From assembly GCF_017826695.1 (NCBI RefSeq), contig NZ_JAFFZW010000016.1:1-61262 (forward strand): a stretch of DNA of 61,262 bases. The letters are read 5' to 3'. This document shows, one piece after another, positions 42,668 through 52,555 of the stretch. Numbering within the stretch: position 1 is the first letter of the stretch; each line of letters starts with the position of its first letter. A program made the translations under genes and the position numbers. The notes below the pieces were generated by a model. It saw only the letters and a program-made list of their open reading frames with translations. It had not been told where the DNA came from and did no database searches. The DNA is from Pseudomonas alliivorans (GTDB lineage: Bacteria; Pseudomonadota; Gammaproteobacteria; Pseudomonadales; Pseudomonadaceae).

Positions 42668-43608
42668 GGCTCTGTACGAAATCATCTGAAACTCATTTGA
42701 ACCCAGCAAGCGTCGGGAGTCAGTAAAGTCCGCGTACATCAACGGCAGGAGCCCACGATGGCCAAACGGTACGAACTCCCCGACGCAGCCTGGGATTTGG
42801 TTGCAGACATCTTCAGTGAACCCCGCCGTAACGGACGCCCACGGGCAGATGATCGGCTGATGCTTAACGGTGTGCTCTGGGTGCTCTGCTCGGGTGCTGC
42901 CTGGCGCGACATGCCCGAACGCTTCGGCCCATGGTCAACGGTTTATCAACGCTTTCGTGACTGGCGCAATCGCGGGACGTTCGACCAGATGCTCAAGCGG
43001 CTCCACATCAAGCTGAACGAGCAAGGGTTAATTGATCTGGAGACCTGGATGATTGACTCCACGGCGGTACGCGCAACCCGGGCCTCTTCTGGTGCTGGGA
43101 AAAAAAGGGGCCTGAAGAACCGCAAGACCACGCCCTCGGTCGAAGCCGGGGCGGCCTGACAACGAAGATCCATATGCTGTGCGACGCCAATGGCGTACCG
43201 CTAAACTTTCTACTGTCAGGTGGGCAAGCCAGCGACATCAGCTATGCGCAACCGCTGCTGGATAACGCTTACATCCCGAGTTTGCGCGGTCGTCCCCGCA
43301 AGCGCTGTCGCTGGTTGCTGGCTGATAAGGGCTATGACGCCGAAGCGTTGCGTCGCTACTGCGACCGTTACCGGATGCAGCCGGTAATCCCGCTACGCAC
43401 GATGAAGCGCAAACCTAAACCGGGATTACCGAGACTTTTTGATCGGCCCAAGTACCGGCAGCGCAATATCATCGAGCGCATGTTCGGCTGGTTGAAGGAG
43501 AACCGTCGCATCGTTACGCGCTTCGACAAACTCGCAAAAAGTTATGCGGCAATGGTCTCACTGGCTTGTGCCATGCGGTGTTTGAGACAGTACTTTTCGT
43601 ACAGAGCC
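42668..43608 (+). mobile_element. IS5-family (IS427-group) insertion sequence
   Basis: A 941-bp element bounded by inverted repeats GGCTCTGTACGAAA (left, 42668) and its complement TTTTCGTACAGAGCC (right, ending 43608), flanked by a TA on each side that fits a 2-bp target duplication. It encodes one transposase in two frames. It is inserted in the orphan Rhs tip. Confidence 0.88.
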
Positions 43609-43611
43609 TAA
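42758..43611 (+). CDS. IS427-group transposase made by programmed -1 frameshifting (OrfAB)
   Basis: OrfA starts at ATG 42758 (MAKRYELPDAAWDLVADIFS) and alone stops at 43159. At 43100-43107 an A7G run offers the A-AAA-AAG slip signal. A -1 shift there gives GPEEPQDHALGRSRGGLTTK and joins HMLCDANGVPLNFLLSGGQA, LLADKGYDAEALRRYC and ERMFGWLKENRRIVTRFDKL, the DDE catalytic core with its ENRRI-type end. All parts look intact, so the element may still move. The final TAA uses the TA of the target duplication plus the next base. Confidence 0.88.
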
Positions 43612-44221
43612 CAACGAAACATGCTCGGCATAACACCGTTCGCGGCACATGAGCTCAAGCCGATCGACGATCTGCTGCACATGTACGGTTAAGCGATTAA
43701 GGCGCTTCCCCCGTACTGATCCTCCTCCAGAGGCCACGCTAAAATTGCCTCCACCCCCAGCAGATAGAGGTATCCAAGCCTGCGGAAATAGCAATATGCT
43801 ACCCGCCACGAAGGAATCAAATTTCCGAGTCATGCTTATTCAATGGATGGAATTCAATGCATGCTGGACGCTAAAGCCCCCACCACTACTCTGCCTGAAG
43901 GCACCTCCGCTGATTGCCGGATGCATAGCCCCGTCGGGCGTGATCAGCCCTGCCGTTCAGACTTTGATCGGAGTGTTGCCTGTCCTGATCTGTACACGTC
44001 AAGAGCGTGCCATCCCGCTTTGCACCTATCAAAACGTTCTTCGCAGAAATCGACAGCGGAAACTGGCTGTTTAACTATCCGGCCAATCCTGCTTGAGATG
44101 CCAGCACACGATTGCTTGTCTGGCCAGCCGTACACCCCGCTGAAGACGATGGTTTGCTTACACCGCCTTAGTACTTCGATTTCAACACTCACCTCGTCAT
44201 CGCTCAACGCAGAGTAAAGCC
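43612..44221. other. Degenerate stretch between the insertion sequence and the transglutaminase-like gene
   Basis: About 610 bp with several short frames but none with family resemblance, ribosome-binding site and length together. If the insertion sequence is removed, the orphan Rhs tip reads on for only seven codons before a stop. The rest may be remnants of a lost tip, immunity gene and the original gene upstream of 44222. Confidence 0.5.
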
Positions 44222-45757
44222 ATGCGCGCTACCTCACTCCACCTGAAATTTCTGATCGCTATTCTGACCCTGTTGGGGATCGGGATTACGGCCTATCAGA
44301 TTGCCGTTCTCGGCATCCCGATGACTCAGAATGAAACCGATCATCTCTGGAACATTGATGCCAAGGTCGAGTTTCAGGCCAATGTCGGCGACGCGATCAA
44401 GGTCCAGATGTTCTTGCCTTCGCTGGCATCGGACTACGTAAACCTCAACGAAAGCTTCATTTCCAGGAACTATGGCGTGAGCGTCAATGTGGTGGACGGC
44501 AATCGCAAGGCGACCTGGTCATCGCGTCGGGCCAAGGGGACTCAGGAGCTGTATTACCGGCTGGTGCTGACCGAGCGATATCGTGGAGAGAAGCCCAAGG
44601 AAAAAGGACCGATCTATCGCGACAGTCTGCCGGTTGCGGGTGCAGAGAAAATCGCGGCGGAGGCTCTGGTGGCACCGATCCGTCGGCATTCCGCCGACGT
44701 CGAAACCTTCATGAGTGAGGCCATCAAGCGCGTCAACGATACGGGTAACGATGACGCGAGGTTCCTGCTGGCGGGCAATACGTCGGTAGAGAAAAAAGCG
44801 CAAATCACTGAGTTGCTCCTCTCGCTCGCACATGTTCCGATGGAAAGAGTCCACACGATCCGACTGGTGGCCGATCAGCCGCAAACGCCCGAACTCTGGC
44901 TGCGCAGTTTCAATGGCAAGAAGTGGCTGTACTTCAACCCGGAGACGGGCCAGGTCGGGTTACCGGATGACAGGCTGTTGTGGTGGATCGGTAACGAAGG
45001 CCTGATCACCGTCGATGGCGGAAAGAACGCAACGGTAAGCTTCAGCCTGAACAACAGCGAAATGAATGCCATGCAGTTGGCCAAGATGGCGGATGCAAGC
45101 GCAGAGAACGGTTTCCTGTCCTACTCGTTGTACGGCCTGCCGCTGGAGACTCAGAAAACATTCATGATCATGATTGTGATACCGGTCGGCGTGCTGGTGA
45201 TTCTGCTGTTGCGCAACCTGATCGGGCTTCAGACGCTGGGAACGTTCACCCCGGTGCTCATCGCGCTGGCGTTCAGGGAAACCCAACTCGACTTTGGCAT
45301 TCTGCTGTTCACGGGCATCACCGCATTGGGCCTGATGCTTCGCTCTTATCTTGAACACCTGAAACTGCAGATGCTGCCTCGCCTGTCTGTAGTGCTGACC
45401 TTCGTCGTGATATTGATTGCCGCGGTCAGTCTGCTCAGCCACAAGCTGGGTCTGGAGCGCGGGCTTTCGGTGGCACTCTTTCCGATGGTGATTTTGACGA
45501 TGACCATCGAGCGCCTGTCCATTACCTGGGAGGAAAACGGCGGCGGGCACGCCCTGAAAGTTGCAATCGGCACCCTCTTCGCCGCGTCGCTGGCGCACAT
45601 CATCATGAGCGTGCCGGAGCTGGTCTACTTCGTCTTTACCTTCCCGGCCGTGCTGTTGGTCCTGACCGGCTTCATGCTGGCGATGGGGCGCTATCGTGGC
45701 TATCGCCTGACAGAGCTGGTCGAGCTGAAAGCGTTCGTGGAGAGAAAAGCCCAATGA
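44222..45757 (+). CDS. Inactive transglutaminase-like domain fused to seven membrane helices
   Basis: The 511-aa protein starts with one membrane segment (LKFLIAILTLLGIGITAYQI), has an extracytoplasmic transglutaminase-like region (FLLAGNTSVEKKAQITELLL, WLRSFNGKKWLYFNPETGQV) and then about seven hydrophobic helices from residue 310 (IMIVIPVGVLVILLLRNLIG to FVFTFPAVLLVLTGFMLAMG). I see no catalytic Cys at the expected place, in line with the family name. These proteins pair with the ATP-grasp ligase encoded next (4-base ATGA overlap), and the pair probably modifies a peptide or envelope component. A retropepsin-type zinc protease gene often precedes this pair; it is not seen here. Confidence 0.82.
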   Translation: MRATSLHLKFLIAILTLLGIGITAYQIAVLGIPMTQNETDHLWNIDAKVEFQANVGDAIKVQMFLPSLASDYVNLNESFISRNYGVSVNVVDGNRKATWSSRRAKGTQELYYRLVLTERYRGEKPKEKGPIYRDSLPVAGAEKIAAEALVAPIRRHSADVETFMSEAIKRVNDTGNDDARFLLAGNTSVEKKAQITELLLSLAHVPMERVHTIRLVADQPQTPELWLRSFNGKKWLYFNPETGQVGLPDDRLLWWIGNEGLITVDGGKNATVSFSLNNSEMNAMQLAKMADASAENGFLSYSLYGLPLETQKTFMIMIVIPVGVLVILLLRNLIGLQTLGTFTPVLIALAFRETQLDFGILLFTGITALGLMLRSYLEHLKLQMLPRLSVVLTFVVILIAAVSLLSHKLGLERGLSVALFPMVILTMTIERLSITWEENGGGHALKVAIGTLFAASLAHIIMSVPELVYFVFTFPAVLLVLTGFMLAMGRYRGYRLTELVELKAFVERKAQ

Positions 45758-46737
45758 CCGGCCTGTGGAAAATTCGCAAGGCCTTGAACGCGTGGGGCAT
45801 ACCGGGCATCAATCGACGCGATCTCGACTATGAGCTCAAGTACAACAAGCGCGGTCTCGGCAAGTTGGTCAACGACAAGATCATTACCAAGGAACGAGCA
45901 ACGCAGGCAGGCCTTGAAATGCCGCAGACCTATGGCGTCATAACCATTGAGAGAGAGATCAGGAAGCTTGGCCAGATTGTCGACGGGCACAGTGACTTTG
46001 TCATCAAACCTGCCCGGGGCAGTGGCGGAACAGGCATTCTGGTTATCACCGAACGCTTCGAAGACCGTTATCGAACGCTGTCCGGACAGATCGTCACCCA
46101 CGCGGACATTGAGGACCATGTTTCAGACATCCTCGGCGGCGCCTATTCGCCGGGCGACCAGGATCGTGCGCTGATCGAATACCGGGTTATCCCGGATGAT
46201 GTCTTTCAAGGCTTCAGCGATGACGGAGTTCCCGATATTCGCGTTACCGTGTTGCTGGGCTACCCCGTAATGGCCATGCTGCGTATCCCTACACGGCAAT
46301 CGGCCGGCTGGGCCAGTCGGCAGCCGGATGCCATCGGTGTCGGGATCGACCTCGCGTCAGGCATGACCCTGAGAGGTACATGGCTCAAAGACATTGGCAA
46401 GCCTCTGGATAAGACTGATGTTGTCGAAGGCTTCCGGCTGCCGGCCTGGAACGGCTTCATGAAGCTTGCTGCCAGGTGCCATGAGCTTTGTGGGCTGGGT
46501 TACATCGAAGTGGACATGATGCTGGATCAGTATCTCGGGCCGCTGGTCATCGAAATCAATGCCCGACCCGACCTGGGTGTACAGATTGCCAATGAATGTG
46601 GTCTGGCCCATCGAGCCGAGGGGGTGGAGGCTCGCATCAAGGAACTGGCCCGAGGCGGCGCTGCTGATACTCCGGAGCAACGAGTGCTGTTCGCGCAGAA
46701 ATTCCTGGGGAAGAGCAGCGCCGATGCACTGCGCTAA
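45754..46737 (+). CDS. RimK-related ATP-grasp ligase (alpha-L-glutamate ligase-like)
   Basis: The 327-aa protein has ATP-grasp features: FVIKPARGSGGTGILVIT (nucleotide-binding Lys and Gly loop), ALIEYRVIPDDVFQG, and GLGYIEVDMMLDQYLGPLVI with EINARPDLGVQ (metal-binding Glu and Asn). Such enzymes join amino acids to a carboxylate with ATP. It overlaps and is translated with the membrane protein upstream. The substrate is not known. Confidence 0.87.
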   Translation: MTGLWKIRKALNAWGIPGINRRDLDYELKYNKRGLGKLVNDKIITKERATQAGLEMPQTYGVITIEREIRKLGQIVDGHSDFVIKPARGSGGTGILVITERFEDRYRTLSGQIVTHADIEDHVSDILGGAYSPGDQDRALIEYRVIPDDVFQGFSDDGVPDIRVTVLLGYPVMAMLRIPTRQSAGWASRQPDAIGVGIDLASGMTLRGTWLKDIGKPLDKTDVVEGFRLPAWNGFMKLAARCHELCGLGYIEVDMMLDQYLGPLVIEINARPDLGVQIANECGLAHRAEGVEARIKELARGGAADTPEQRVLFAQKFLGKSSADALR

Positions 46738-46939
46738 AGGCCGGTATCGCTGCAAAGACACGTCTGGGCGCTTCCATAAACGGATTCGACCCGCGAGCAG
46801 AAAACCACCCATCCAAAATCCCGACCATTCGGACAGTTTTTCACCCCTCAGCCCTACCGCAATCCCCCTTCCAGCCGATGAAACAGGATCTGACCGCATC
46901 CCCTGCGGCCTCCGCTTCCTACCTTCTTCGGACTCAATC

Positions 46940-48958
46940 ATGAGCTTTCTATCCCGTCTCCGGACCACCGCCACACGGACCGGCGGCGTTCTCAGTGTCA
47001 TTACCTCTGCCCGCGAGCTGAGTGCAAAACTCTCGGCCATGAGTTTCGACCCGGTTTACCTCACCGGTTTTGTCTCGCCGCATGTCGATTTCGATCAAGT
47101 TGCGCAGTCTGTGGCGGCGCGTTTTCCGAATGCAAAAATCAGCTTGTGCACAACGTCGGGCGAGTTGTGTTCGAGCAACGATTCGCTGTATTGCGCAGCC
47201 GACAATCGATGGGACCGGATCGTGCTGGCGCTCTTCGACGCCAGTGTGATCAAGAGTGCCGAAGTGGTGCATATTCCGTTGCACAGTGAGGACATTCGCG
47301 GCTCGGGCAAGCGGCTTTCCATGCGTGAGCGTATCGCGCGGCTGACCGATTCGATCAAGCGCACACAAGTGAGCACGCCTATCGATCATCGCGACACGCT
47401 GGCCTATGTCACGTTCGACGGGTTGTCGGCGTCGGAATCGTTTTTCATGGAAGCGCTGTACGAGTCCGGGCGCTTTCCATGCCTGTTCGTAGGCGGGTCT
47501 GCCGGTGGCAAGGGCGACTTTCAGAAAACGCTGATTCACGACGGCAAGCGCAGTTACGAGAACCATGCTCAGGTGGTGTTCCTCAAGAGCGCGAAGAACG
47601 TGCGCTTCGGAGTTTTCAAAAGCCAGAACTTCGAACCGACGTCACTGAGCCTGAGTGTGCTGACCGCGTCGCTGGAAGAGCGTTACATCAGCCAGGTGGT
47701 CAACGCGCGTGGTGAGATCAGCACCATGGTGGCGGCGCTGTGCGAGGCGTTGCACTGCGAGCGGCGTGATCTGGAAAGCAAGCTGGCGCAGTATTCGTTC
47801 GCCATCCGGGTGGGCGAGGAACTGTTCGTGCGTTCCATCGCGCGCATTGATTACGAAAGCGAGCGGGTCCACCTGTTCTGCGACGTAGCGCCAGGCGAAG
47901 AACTGGTGATGGTCAAGCGAACGTCGATGATCGACAGCACGCGCAAGGATTTCGCCCGCTTCCTGCAGGGCAAGTCCGGCAAGCCATTGCTGGGCTTGTT
48001 GAGCGACTGCATCCTGCGCCGCCTGAACAATGGAAGCGAACTGGGCCGCATGAACGACGTCTTCGGCGATACGCCTGTCGTTGGCTTCTCGACCTTCGGG
48101 GAAATCCTCGGCCTGAACCTCAATCAGACGCTGACCGCCGTGTTCTTTTTCAAGGTGCCTGAAGGCCAGTCGTTCCGCGACGAGTACATCGATAACTTCA
48201 TCGCCTACTACGGCGAGTTCAAGGCGTTCTTTCTGCGTCGGCAGATCAAGAAACTGGCGGGCCTGAGCCATGTGGTGGTCAAGCAGATCGATCAGTTCAA
48301 GCAGCGCAATTTCGTCCAGTCCATCGACCCAAGCGGTCTGGATGAACAGATTCGTCCGGTGTTCAGCGGCCTGAGCGATCTGGGCGATGTGCTGGTCAAA
48401 GCTCACCAGGATCAGGAAGAAATTGCCGGGCAGTTGCGTCACTACTCAGGCGAGTTGCACGTCTCGATGGATGAGCTGACTCAAACGATTACGCATCAGG
48501 AAAAAGTCATCGACAAGGCTGGCGATACCGTCAAAAGCCTGGTCAATCAGGCCGACGAAGTCGTGTCAGGTTCGCGGGAACTGGCCAGGTCCAGCCTGCG
48601 CATTCAGTCGGTGGTGCAGACGATTCAACAGATCGCCGGACAGACCAATCTGCTGGCGCTCAACGCCGCCATCGAAGCCGCACGCGCAGGCGAAATGGGA
48701 CGTGGCTTTGCAGTCGTGGCCGACGAGGTTCGTCAACTGGCGCAAAAGACGTCGCAGAACGCCAACGACATCGGCACCGATATCGAGCGTCTGGCGGAAG
48801 AGATTCGCAAGGTTGCGCAACACATCGAAGAGCAGTCGGCAGAGGTCGGCACGCTGACGGGCCTGTTGAGCGAGCTGGAAGGATCGAGCGACATGACGGC
48901 GGGAACATCACAGCGCACCCGCCAGTTGGCGGATACCTTGGTGGGACTGACTCAGTAG
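46940..48958 (+). CDS. Cytoplasmic chemoreceptor-like protein with FIST sensor domains
   Basis: From ATG 46940 the protein has 672 residues; the open frame runs further upstream but without protein-like features. Residues about 30-430 are FIST_N and FIST_C sensor domains (LTGFVSPHVDFDQVAQSVAA, FPCLFVGGSAGGKGDFQKTL, FGDTPVVGFSTFGEILGLNL). The C-terminal part is a methyl-accepting chemotaxis signalling hairpin with IAGQTNLLALNAAIEAARAG and RGFAVVADEVRQLAQKTSQN. No membrane segment, so it senses a ligand inside the cell, probably an amino acid or other small molecule. The helical region is shorter than in standard receptors and ends soon after the hairpin. Confidence 0.88.
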   Translation: MSFLSRLRTTATRTGGVLSVITSARELSAKLSAMSFDPVYLTGFVSPHVDFDQVAQSVAARFPNAKISLCTTSGELCSSNDSLYCAADNRWDRIVLALFDASVIKSAEVVHIPLHSEDIRGSGKRLSMRERIARLTDSIKRTQVSTPIDHRDTLAYVTFDGLSASESFFMEALYESGRFPCLFVGGSAGGKGDFQKTLIHDGKRSYENHAQVVFLKSAKNVRFGVFKSQNFEPTSLSLSVLTASLEERYISQVVNARGEISTMVAALCEALHCERRDLESKLAQYSFAIRVGEELFVRSIARIDYESERVHLFCDVAPGEELVMVKRTSMIDSTRKDFARFLQGKSGKPLLGLLSDCILRRLNNGSELGRMNDVFGDTPVVGFSTFGEILGLNLNQTLTAVFFFKVPEGQSFRDEYIDNFIAYYGEFKAFFLRRQIKKLAGLSHVVVKQIDQFKQRNFVQSIDPSGLDEQIRPVFSGLSDLGDVLVKAHQDQEEIAGQLRHYSGELHVSMDELTQTITHQEKVIDKAGDTVKSLVNQADEVVSGSRELARSSLRIQSVVQTIQQIAGQTNLLALNAAIEAARAGEMGRGFAVVADEVRQLAQKTSQNANDIGTDIERLAEEIRKVAQHIEEQSAEVGTLTGLLSELEGSSDMTAGTSQRTRQLADTLVGLTQ

Positions 48959-49100
48959 CGAAAAAACAAGCGCCGCCGAATACCAGCACTTCGCCTCCTG
49001 TCACAACTGCCAGTAGATGTTATGGCGTTTTTTTGAACAATGTACGGGGTCATACGGCAGGCCATCTGCCGGTCGAGCCTTACGTTCAGGAGTTGCGTTC

Positions 49101-49913
49101 ATGGATGCGCTGAATGTCATCAATGTCGGCACCGACAAGGTCAATTCGTTACTCAACATCGTGTTGCAGTATGGGGCGACGATCGTTCTGAAGCTGGTCA
49201 TCGCTGCCTTCCTGTGGATCTTCGGGCGCTGGCTGATCGGGGTGCTGGTCAGGATGGTGCAACGCTCGCTGACCCGCCAGCGGTTCGATCCGACAGTCCT
49301 GCGCTATGTGGGCTCGTTCATTACCGTCACGCTGAACATCATTCTGGTCATCGCGATTCTCAGTTACTGCGGGATCGAGACCACCAGTTTCGCAGCGCTG
49401 CTGGCAGCGGTCGGGCTGGCGATCGGCATGGCGTGGTCGGGTTTGCTGGCGAATCTGGCGGCGGGTGGTTTCATCATTGTGTTGCGGCCGTTCAAGGTCG
49501 GCGATGCGATTACGGCGGCGGGTGTTACGGGGACAGTGGTCGAGATCGGGCTGTTCGTGACGTCCATCAACACGGCTGACAATGTGCTCAATCTGGTCGG
49601 CAACAACAAGATTTTCGCCGACACGATCATCAATTACTCCAGTAATGATTTCCGGCGCGTGGAGCTCACCGCGACGTTACCGAACACGGAAGACGAACAG
49701 GCGGTTATCTCGCGGCTCAAGGATCAGGTGGGCAGCCTTCCCAACGTACTGCCCAGCCCTCAGGTGGATGTGCACTTGTCCGCTGCGACCGCGGATGCCA
49801 TCACCCTTTCGGTCAGGCCGTGCTGTCATCATGACCATTACGGAACGGTTTACCACCAGACGCTGGAAGTCATCAGAACGCTGATGCGGGACGTTTCCCT
49901 GAAGAAGGCGTAG
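49101..49913 (+). CDS. MscS-family small mechanosensitive channel
   Basis: Start at ATG 49101 after AGGAG gives 270 aa. It has three membrane helices, the last being the pore helix (FAALLAAVGLAIGMAWSGLL, ANLAAGGFIIVLRPFKVGD) with the Gly/Ala pattern of MscS, and the beta domain with INYSSND. Such channels release solutes when the cell swells. Length and layout fit the short MscS of Pseudomonas. Transcribed towards the DUF945 gene on the other strand. Confidence 0.92.
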   Translation: MDALNVINVGTDKVNSLLNIVLQYGATIVLKLVIAAFLWIFGRWLIGVLVRMVQRSLTRQRFDPTVLRYVGSFITVTLNIILVIAILSYCGIETTSFAALLAAVGLAIGMAWSGLLANLAAGGFIIVLRPFKVGDAITAAGVTGTVVEIGLFVTSINTADNVLNLVGNNKIFADTIINYSSNDFRRVELTATLPNTEDEQAVISRLKDQVGSLPNVLPSPQVDVHLSAATADAITLSVRPCCHHDHYGTVYHQTLEVIRTLMRDVSLKKA

Positions 49914-49951
49914 CTCAGAGCTGCGATTGCAGCCCCGAGCGACATGCAGGC

Positions 49952-51433
49952 TTACTGGGCGCCCAGCGCGCCGACTTTGCCCATGACCGTCGCCATGAAC
50001 TGCTGCAGGGTCATCTTCTGGCCGTTGAAGTCGACCATGTTGTTGGCGTAATGCAGGTCAGAGACGATGGTCTCACCCTCGACCTTGGCCAGTTGCATCA
50101 TCTCGGCCATGGCGCTGGCCATGTCACTGGCAGCACTGGCCTGCTCGGCGATGGCCTTCAAATCAGTCTGGCCTTCACGAATAGCCTGCTGGGTGACGAT
50201 GTCGCGGATCATCGGCTTCGAAAGCACGACCCTGGCGTTGACCTCGCCTACAGTTTTCACGGCCAGCGCGTCGGCCGGCTGGTCAAGCGAACCCGGATCG
50301 GTCAGGTCCACTGCAATCTGCATATGGCTTTCGCCGTTGGCGGTCTTGAGCGAGAGTTTCTCCAGTTCGATACGTGGCTTGCCGGCCAGCAGCGTTTTCG
50401 TCTGGGTGTTCATCACTTCACGCTCGGCAGGCGTCAACTCAAGCTGCAACGGACGCTCGGCCAGAATGGCAGCCTGCTGTTGCGGCAGGATGGTGTTCTG
50501 GTAAAGCTGGTACAGCGCCTGAGTGGCCACCGCATTGAAGTTGGCGATCTTGATGCCCAGATGTGCAGCACCGACGTCCTTGCCGCCATAGGCGATCATG
50601 CCGATGTCGTAGTTGACCTGCGCCGCAAAGTTACCGGCATCTTCCTGAGCGAGGTTGGTGTTGGTGAAATCCTTGAGCTGAACCTGCGGTTTGCCGACCA
50701 GCTGGAAGGCGGCGGCCTGGATTTTCATATTGGTATGACCCAGGTAAAACCCGGATTTACCCTTGGTGCCGCCGGTGTCGAACGTCATGCCTTTGACTTC
50801 GATGTTCACCGGACCGTCAGGCGACAGGACATTGAGTTGCAGGTTATCCAGACTGCCGTCGAGGTCGAACTTCTGAGCGTCAGCCGAAGACGCCGCATTC
50901 ACAGTCATGCCGGAAAATTTGAACGTACCGTCAGTGTCGTTCATTTCCAGCGGTGCCAGTTGCACCCAGCCTTTGGTGGCACGGTCATAACCGATGCTGG
51001 CCTGCCCCTTGAGCGGCGATACGTCCTTGCTCAGCGCGAACCACTTTTCCGAGCTTGGGCTTTTTTCCATCTCGAAATTGCTCAGCGCCATGACAGGCAC
51101 CAGATTCAGGGTCTTCAGGCGGGACAGCGGTATAGGCCCGTGCTGGATGTGATCGACGAACAGGAACTGCCCGCCCTGGGTGCTATCGGACAGGTTCTGG
51201 ATATCGACGCGGTAGTGCGCAGTGCTGCTGAAGAAATTGCGCTCAAGGGAGAGCATTTCGAGCTTGACGCTGGTGTCGGTGCCCTTGAACGATTTCGCCA
51301 GCTCTTGGTTGGCCTGGCTGATGGAGTCGTTCAACGCGCCTTCCAGTTGCGTACCGGTGTACCAGGCGCCAGCCGTCGCCAGAGCTCCTGCCACGACGAT
51401 CACGCCAACCGCTATACCTGCTGATTTATTCAT
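49952..51433 (-). CDS. DUF945 (YdgA-like) envelope protein
   Basis: Start at ATG 51433 (MNKSAGIAVGVIVVAGALAT) gives 493 aa with an N-terminal signal anchor and a periplasmic body. YTGTQLEGALNDSISQANQE and repeated segments such as FKFSGMTVNAASS and LAGKPRIELEKLSLKTANGE fit the DUF945/YdgA family. The C-terminus has MVDFNGQKMTLQQFMATVMG. Role in the envelope is poorly known. Stands alone, converging with mscS. Confidence 0.88.
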   Translation of the reverse strand: MNKSAGIAVGVIVVAGALATAGAWYTGTQLEGALNDSISQANQELAKSFKGTDTSVKLEMLSLERNFFSSTAHYRVDIQNLSDSTQGGQFLFVDHIQHGPIPLSRLKTLNLVPVMALSNFEMEKSPSSEKWFALSKDVSPLKGQASIGYDRATKGWVQLAPLEMNDTDGTFKFSGMTVNAASSADAQKFDLDGSLDNLQLNVLSPDGPVNIEVKGMTFDTGGTKGKSGFYLGHTNMKIQAAAFQLVGKPQVQLKDFTNTNLAQEDAGNFAAQVNYDIGMIAYGGKDVGAAHLGIKIANFNAVATQALYQLYQNTILPQQQAAILAERPLQLELTPAEREVMNTQTKTLLAGKPRIELEKLSLKTANGESHMQIAVDLTDPGSLDQPADALAVKTVGEVNARVVLSKPMIRDIVTQQAIREGQTDLKAIAEQASAASDMASAMAEMMQLAKVEGETIVSDLHYANNMVDFNGQKMTLQQFMATVMGKVGALGAQ

Positions 51434-51761
51434 AGTGACTCGAAGATGTCCGTTCTGATAATGAGAAGTCGTCCCTGAAATCACAGCGTGTTCACAGCTG
51501 TGAGTCGCGGGTCGACAGAGCGTGCAGCACTGCCGAAAAGTCGCGAGAGATTATCACCGGCAGCTCGCGACGGCCCAGCATAGTTGGTCAGTTCTGTGTG
51601 CGGTTGCACTTATTGAGGCCCTTTGGACATGGCCTTCTGCCTTTTGTTGCGAACAGGCCGTTCCGAAAAGGCTTTCAAGCGCCGATCCCTGAAACATGGG
51701 GTAGCCATGCTCTTGGCGGAAACGTTAGGCTGAAACGAATTTGCTAACCGGATGGAATCAC

Positions 51762-52451
51762 ATGAGCACGACGCAGAACCCACTTGGCCCGATCAAGGCC
51801 GTCATTTTTGATATGGACGGCCTGCTGCTCGACAGCGAAGGGATCTACACCGAAGTCACCCACGCCATCGCCAGCCGCCATGGCAAAACATTTGACTGGG
51901 CGATCAAGCAGCACACCATCGGCCGGGGCGCCAACGACTTCGCGGAGTACGTGACCAAGACGCTGGAGCTGCCGATGACCGCCGAGGAGTTTCTGGAGAT
52001 TCGCCAGCCGATGCTCGACGAGCGCTTCCCGCATTCGCCTGCAATGCCGGGTGCCGAGGCGCTGGTGCGTCATCTGGCCGAGCACAACATTCCCATCGCC
52101 GTGGGCACCAGTTCCTCGGTGCATTACTTCCACGCCAAGACCACGCTGCATCGCGCCTGGTTCGAACTGTTCGAAACGGTGGTCACCGCTGATGACCCGG
52201 AAGTGACGGCCGCCAAGCCGGCACCGGACATCTTTCTGGTCGCTGCGCGCCGCCTGGGTGTGGATCCGGCCGACTGCCTGGTGTTCGAGGACTCGCCGTT
52301 CGGCGTCACCGCTGCCAAGGCGGCGGGCATGTATGCCGTGGCCGTGCCTGATTCGCACATGCCGCGTGAACAATATGAGCATGCGGATCTGGTCATTGAT
52401 TCACTGGCCGATTTCTCGCTCAAGGACTGGGGCCTGCCGGATATCCGCTAG
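51762..52451 (+). CDS. HAD-family phosphatase (subfamily IA)
   Basis: 229 aa from ATG 51762. The HAD motifs are complete: VIFDMDGLLLDSEG (catalytic Asp pair), PIAVGTSSS (motif II), KPAPDIFLVAARRLG (motif III Lys) and CLVFEDSPFGVTAAKAAG (motif IV acidic pair). The cap lies between motifs I and II, as in GS1-like and beta-phosphoglucomutase-type enzymes. Probably removes phosphate from a small sugar or nucleotide; substrate not readable from the sequence. Confidence 0.9.
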   Translation: MSTTQNPLGPIKAVIFDMDGLLLDSEGIYTEVTHAIASRHGKTFDWAIKQHTIGRGANDFAEYVTKTLELPMTAEEFLEIRQPMLDERFPHSPAMPGAEALVRHLAEHNIPIAVGTSSSVHYFHAKTTLHRAWFELFETVVTADDPEVTAAKPAPDIFLVAARRLGVDPADCLVFEDSPFGVTAAKAAGMYAVAVPDSHMPREQYEHADLVIDSLADFSLKDWGLPDIR

Positions 52452-52555
52452 GCCGCCATGTATCTGACCGAGGGTCGACTCACCTTTTCAATGCCTTGGC
52501 ATACGCGCCAATATGTCCGACTGATCCCGCGTGAATGACAAGGAGGAGGTTACAC

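Noticed and set aside
43649..44217. Short overlapping frames between the insertion sequence and the transglutaminase-like gene
   Set aside because: None has a start signal or recognisable domain; the region looks degenerate.
46559..46939. N-terminal extension of the FIST chemoreceptor frame
   Set aside because: It overlaps the ATP-grasp gene, reads like a random frame, and the FIST domain starts just after the ATG at 46940.
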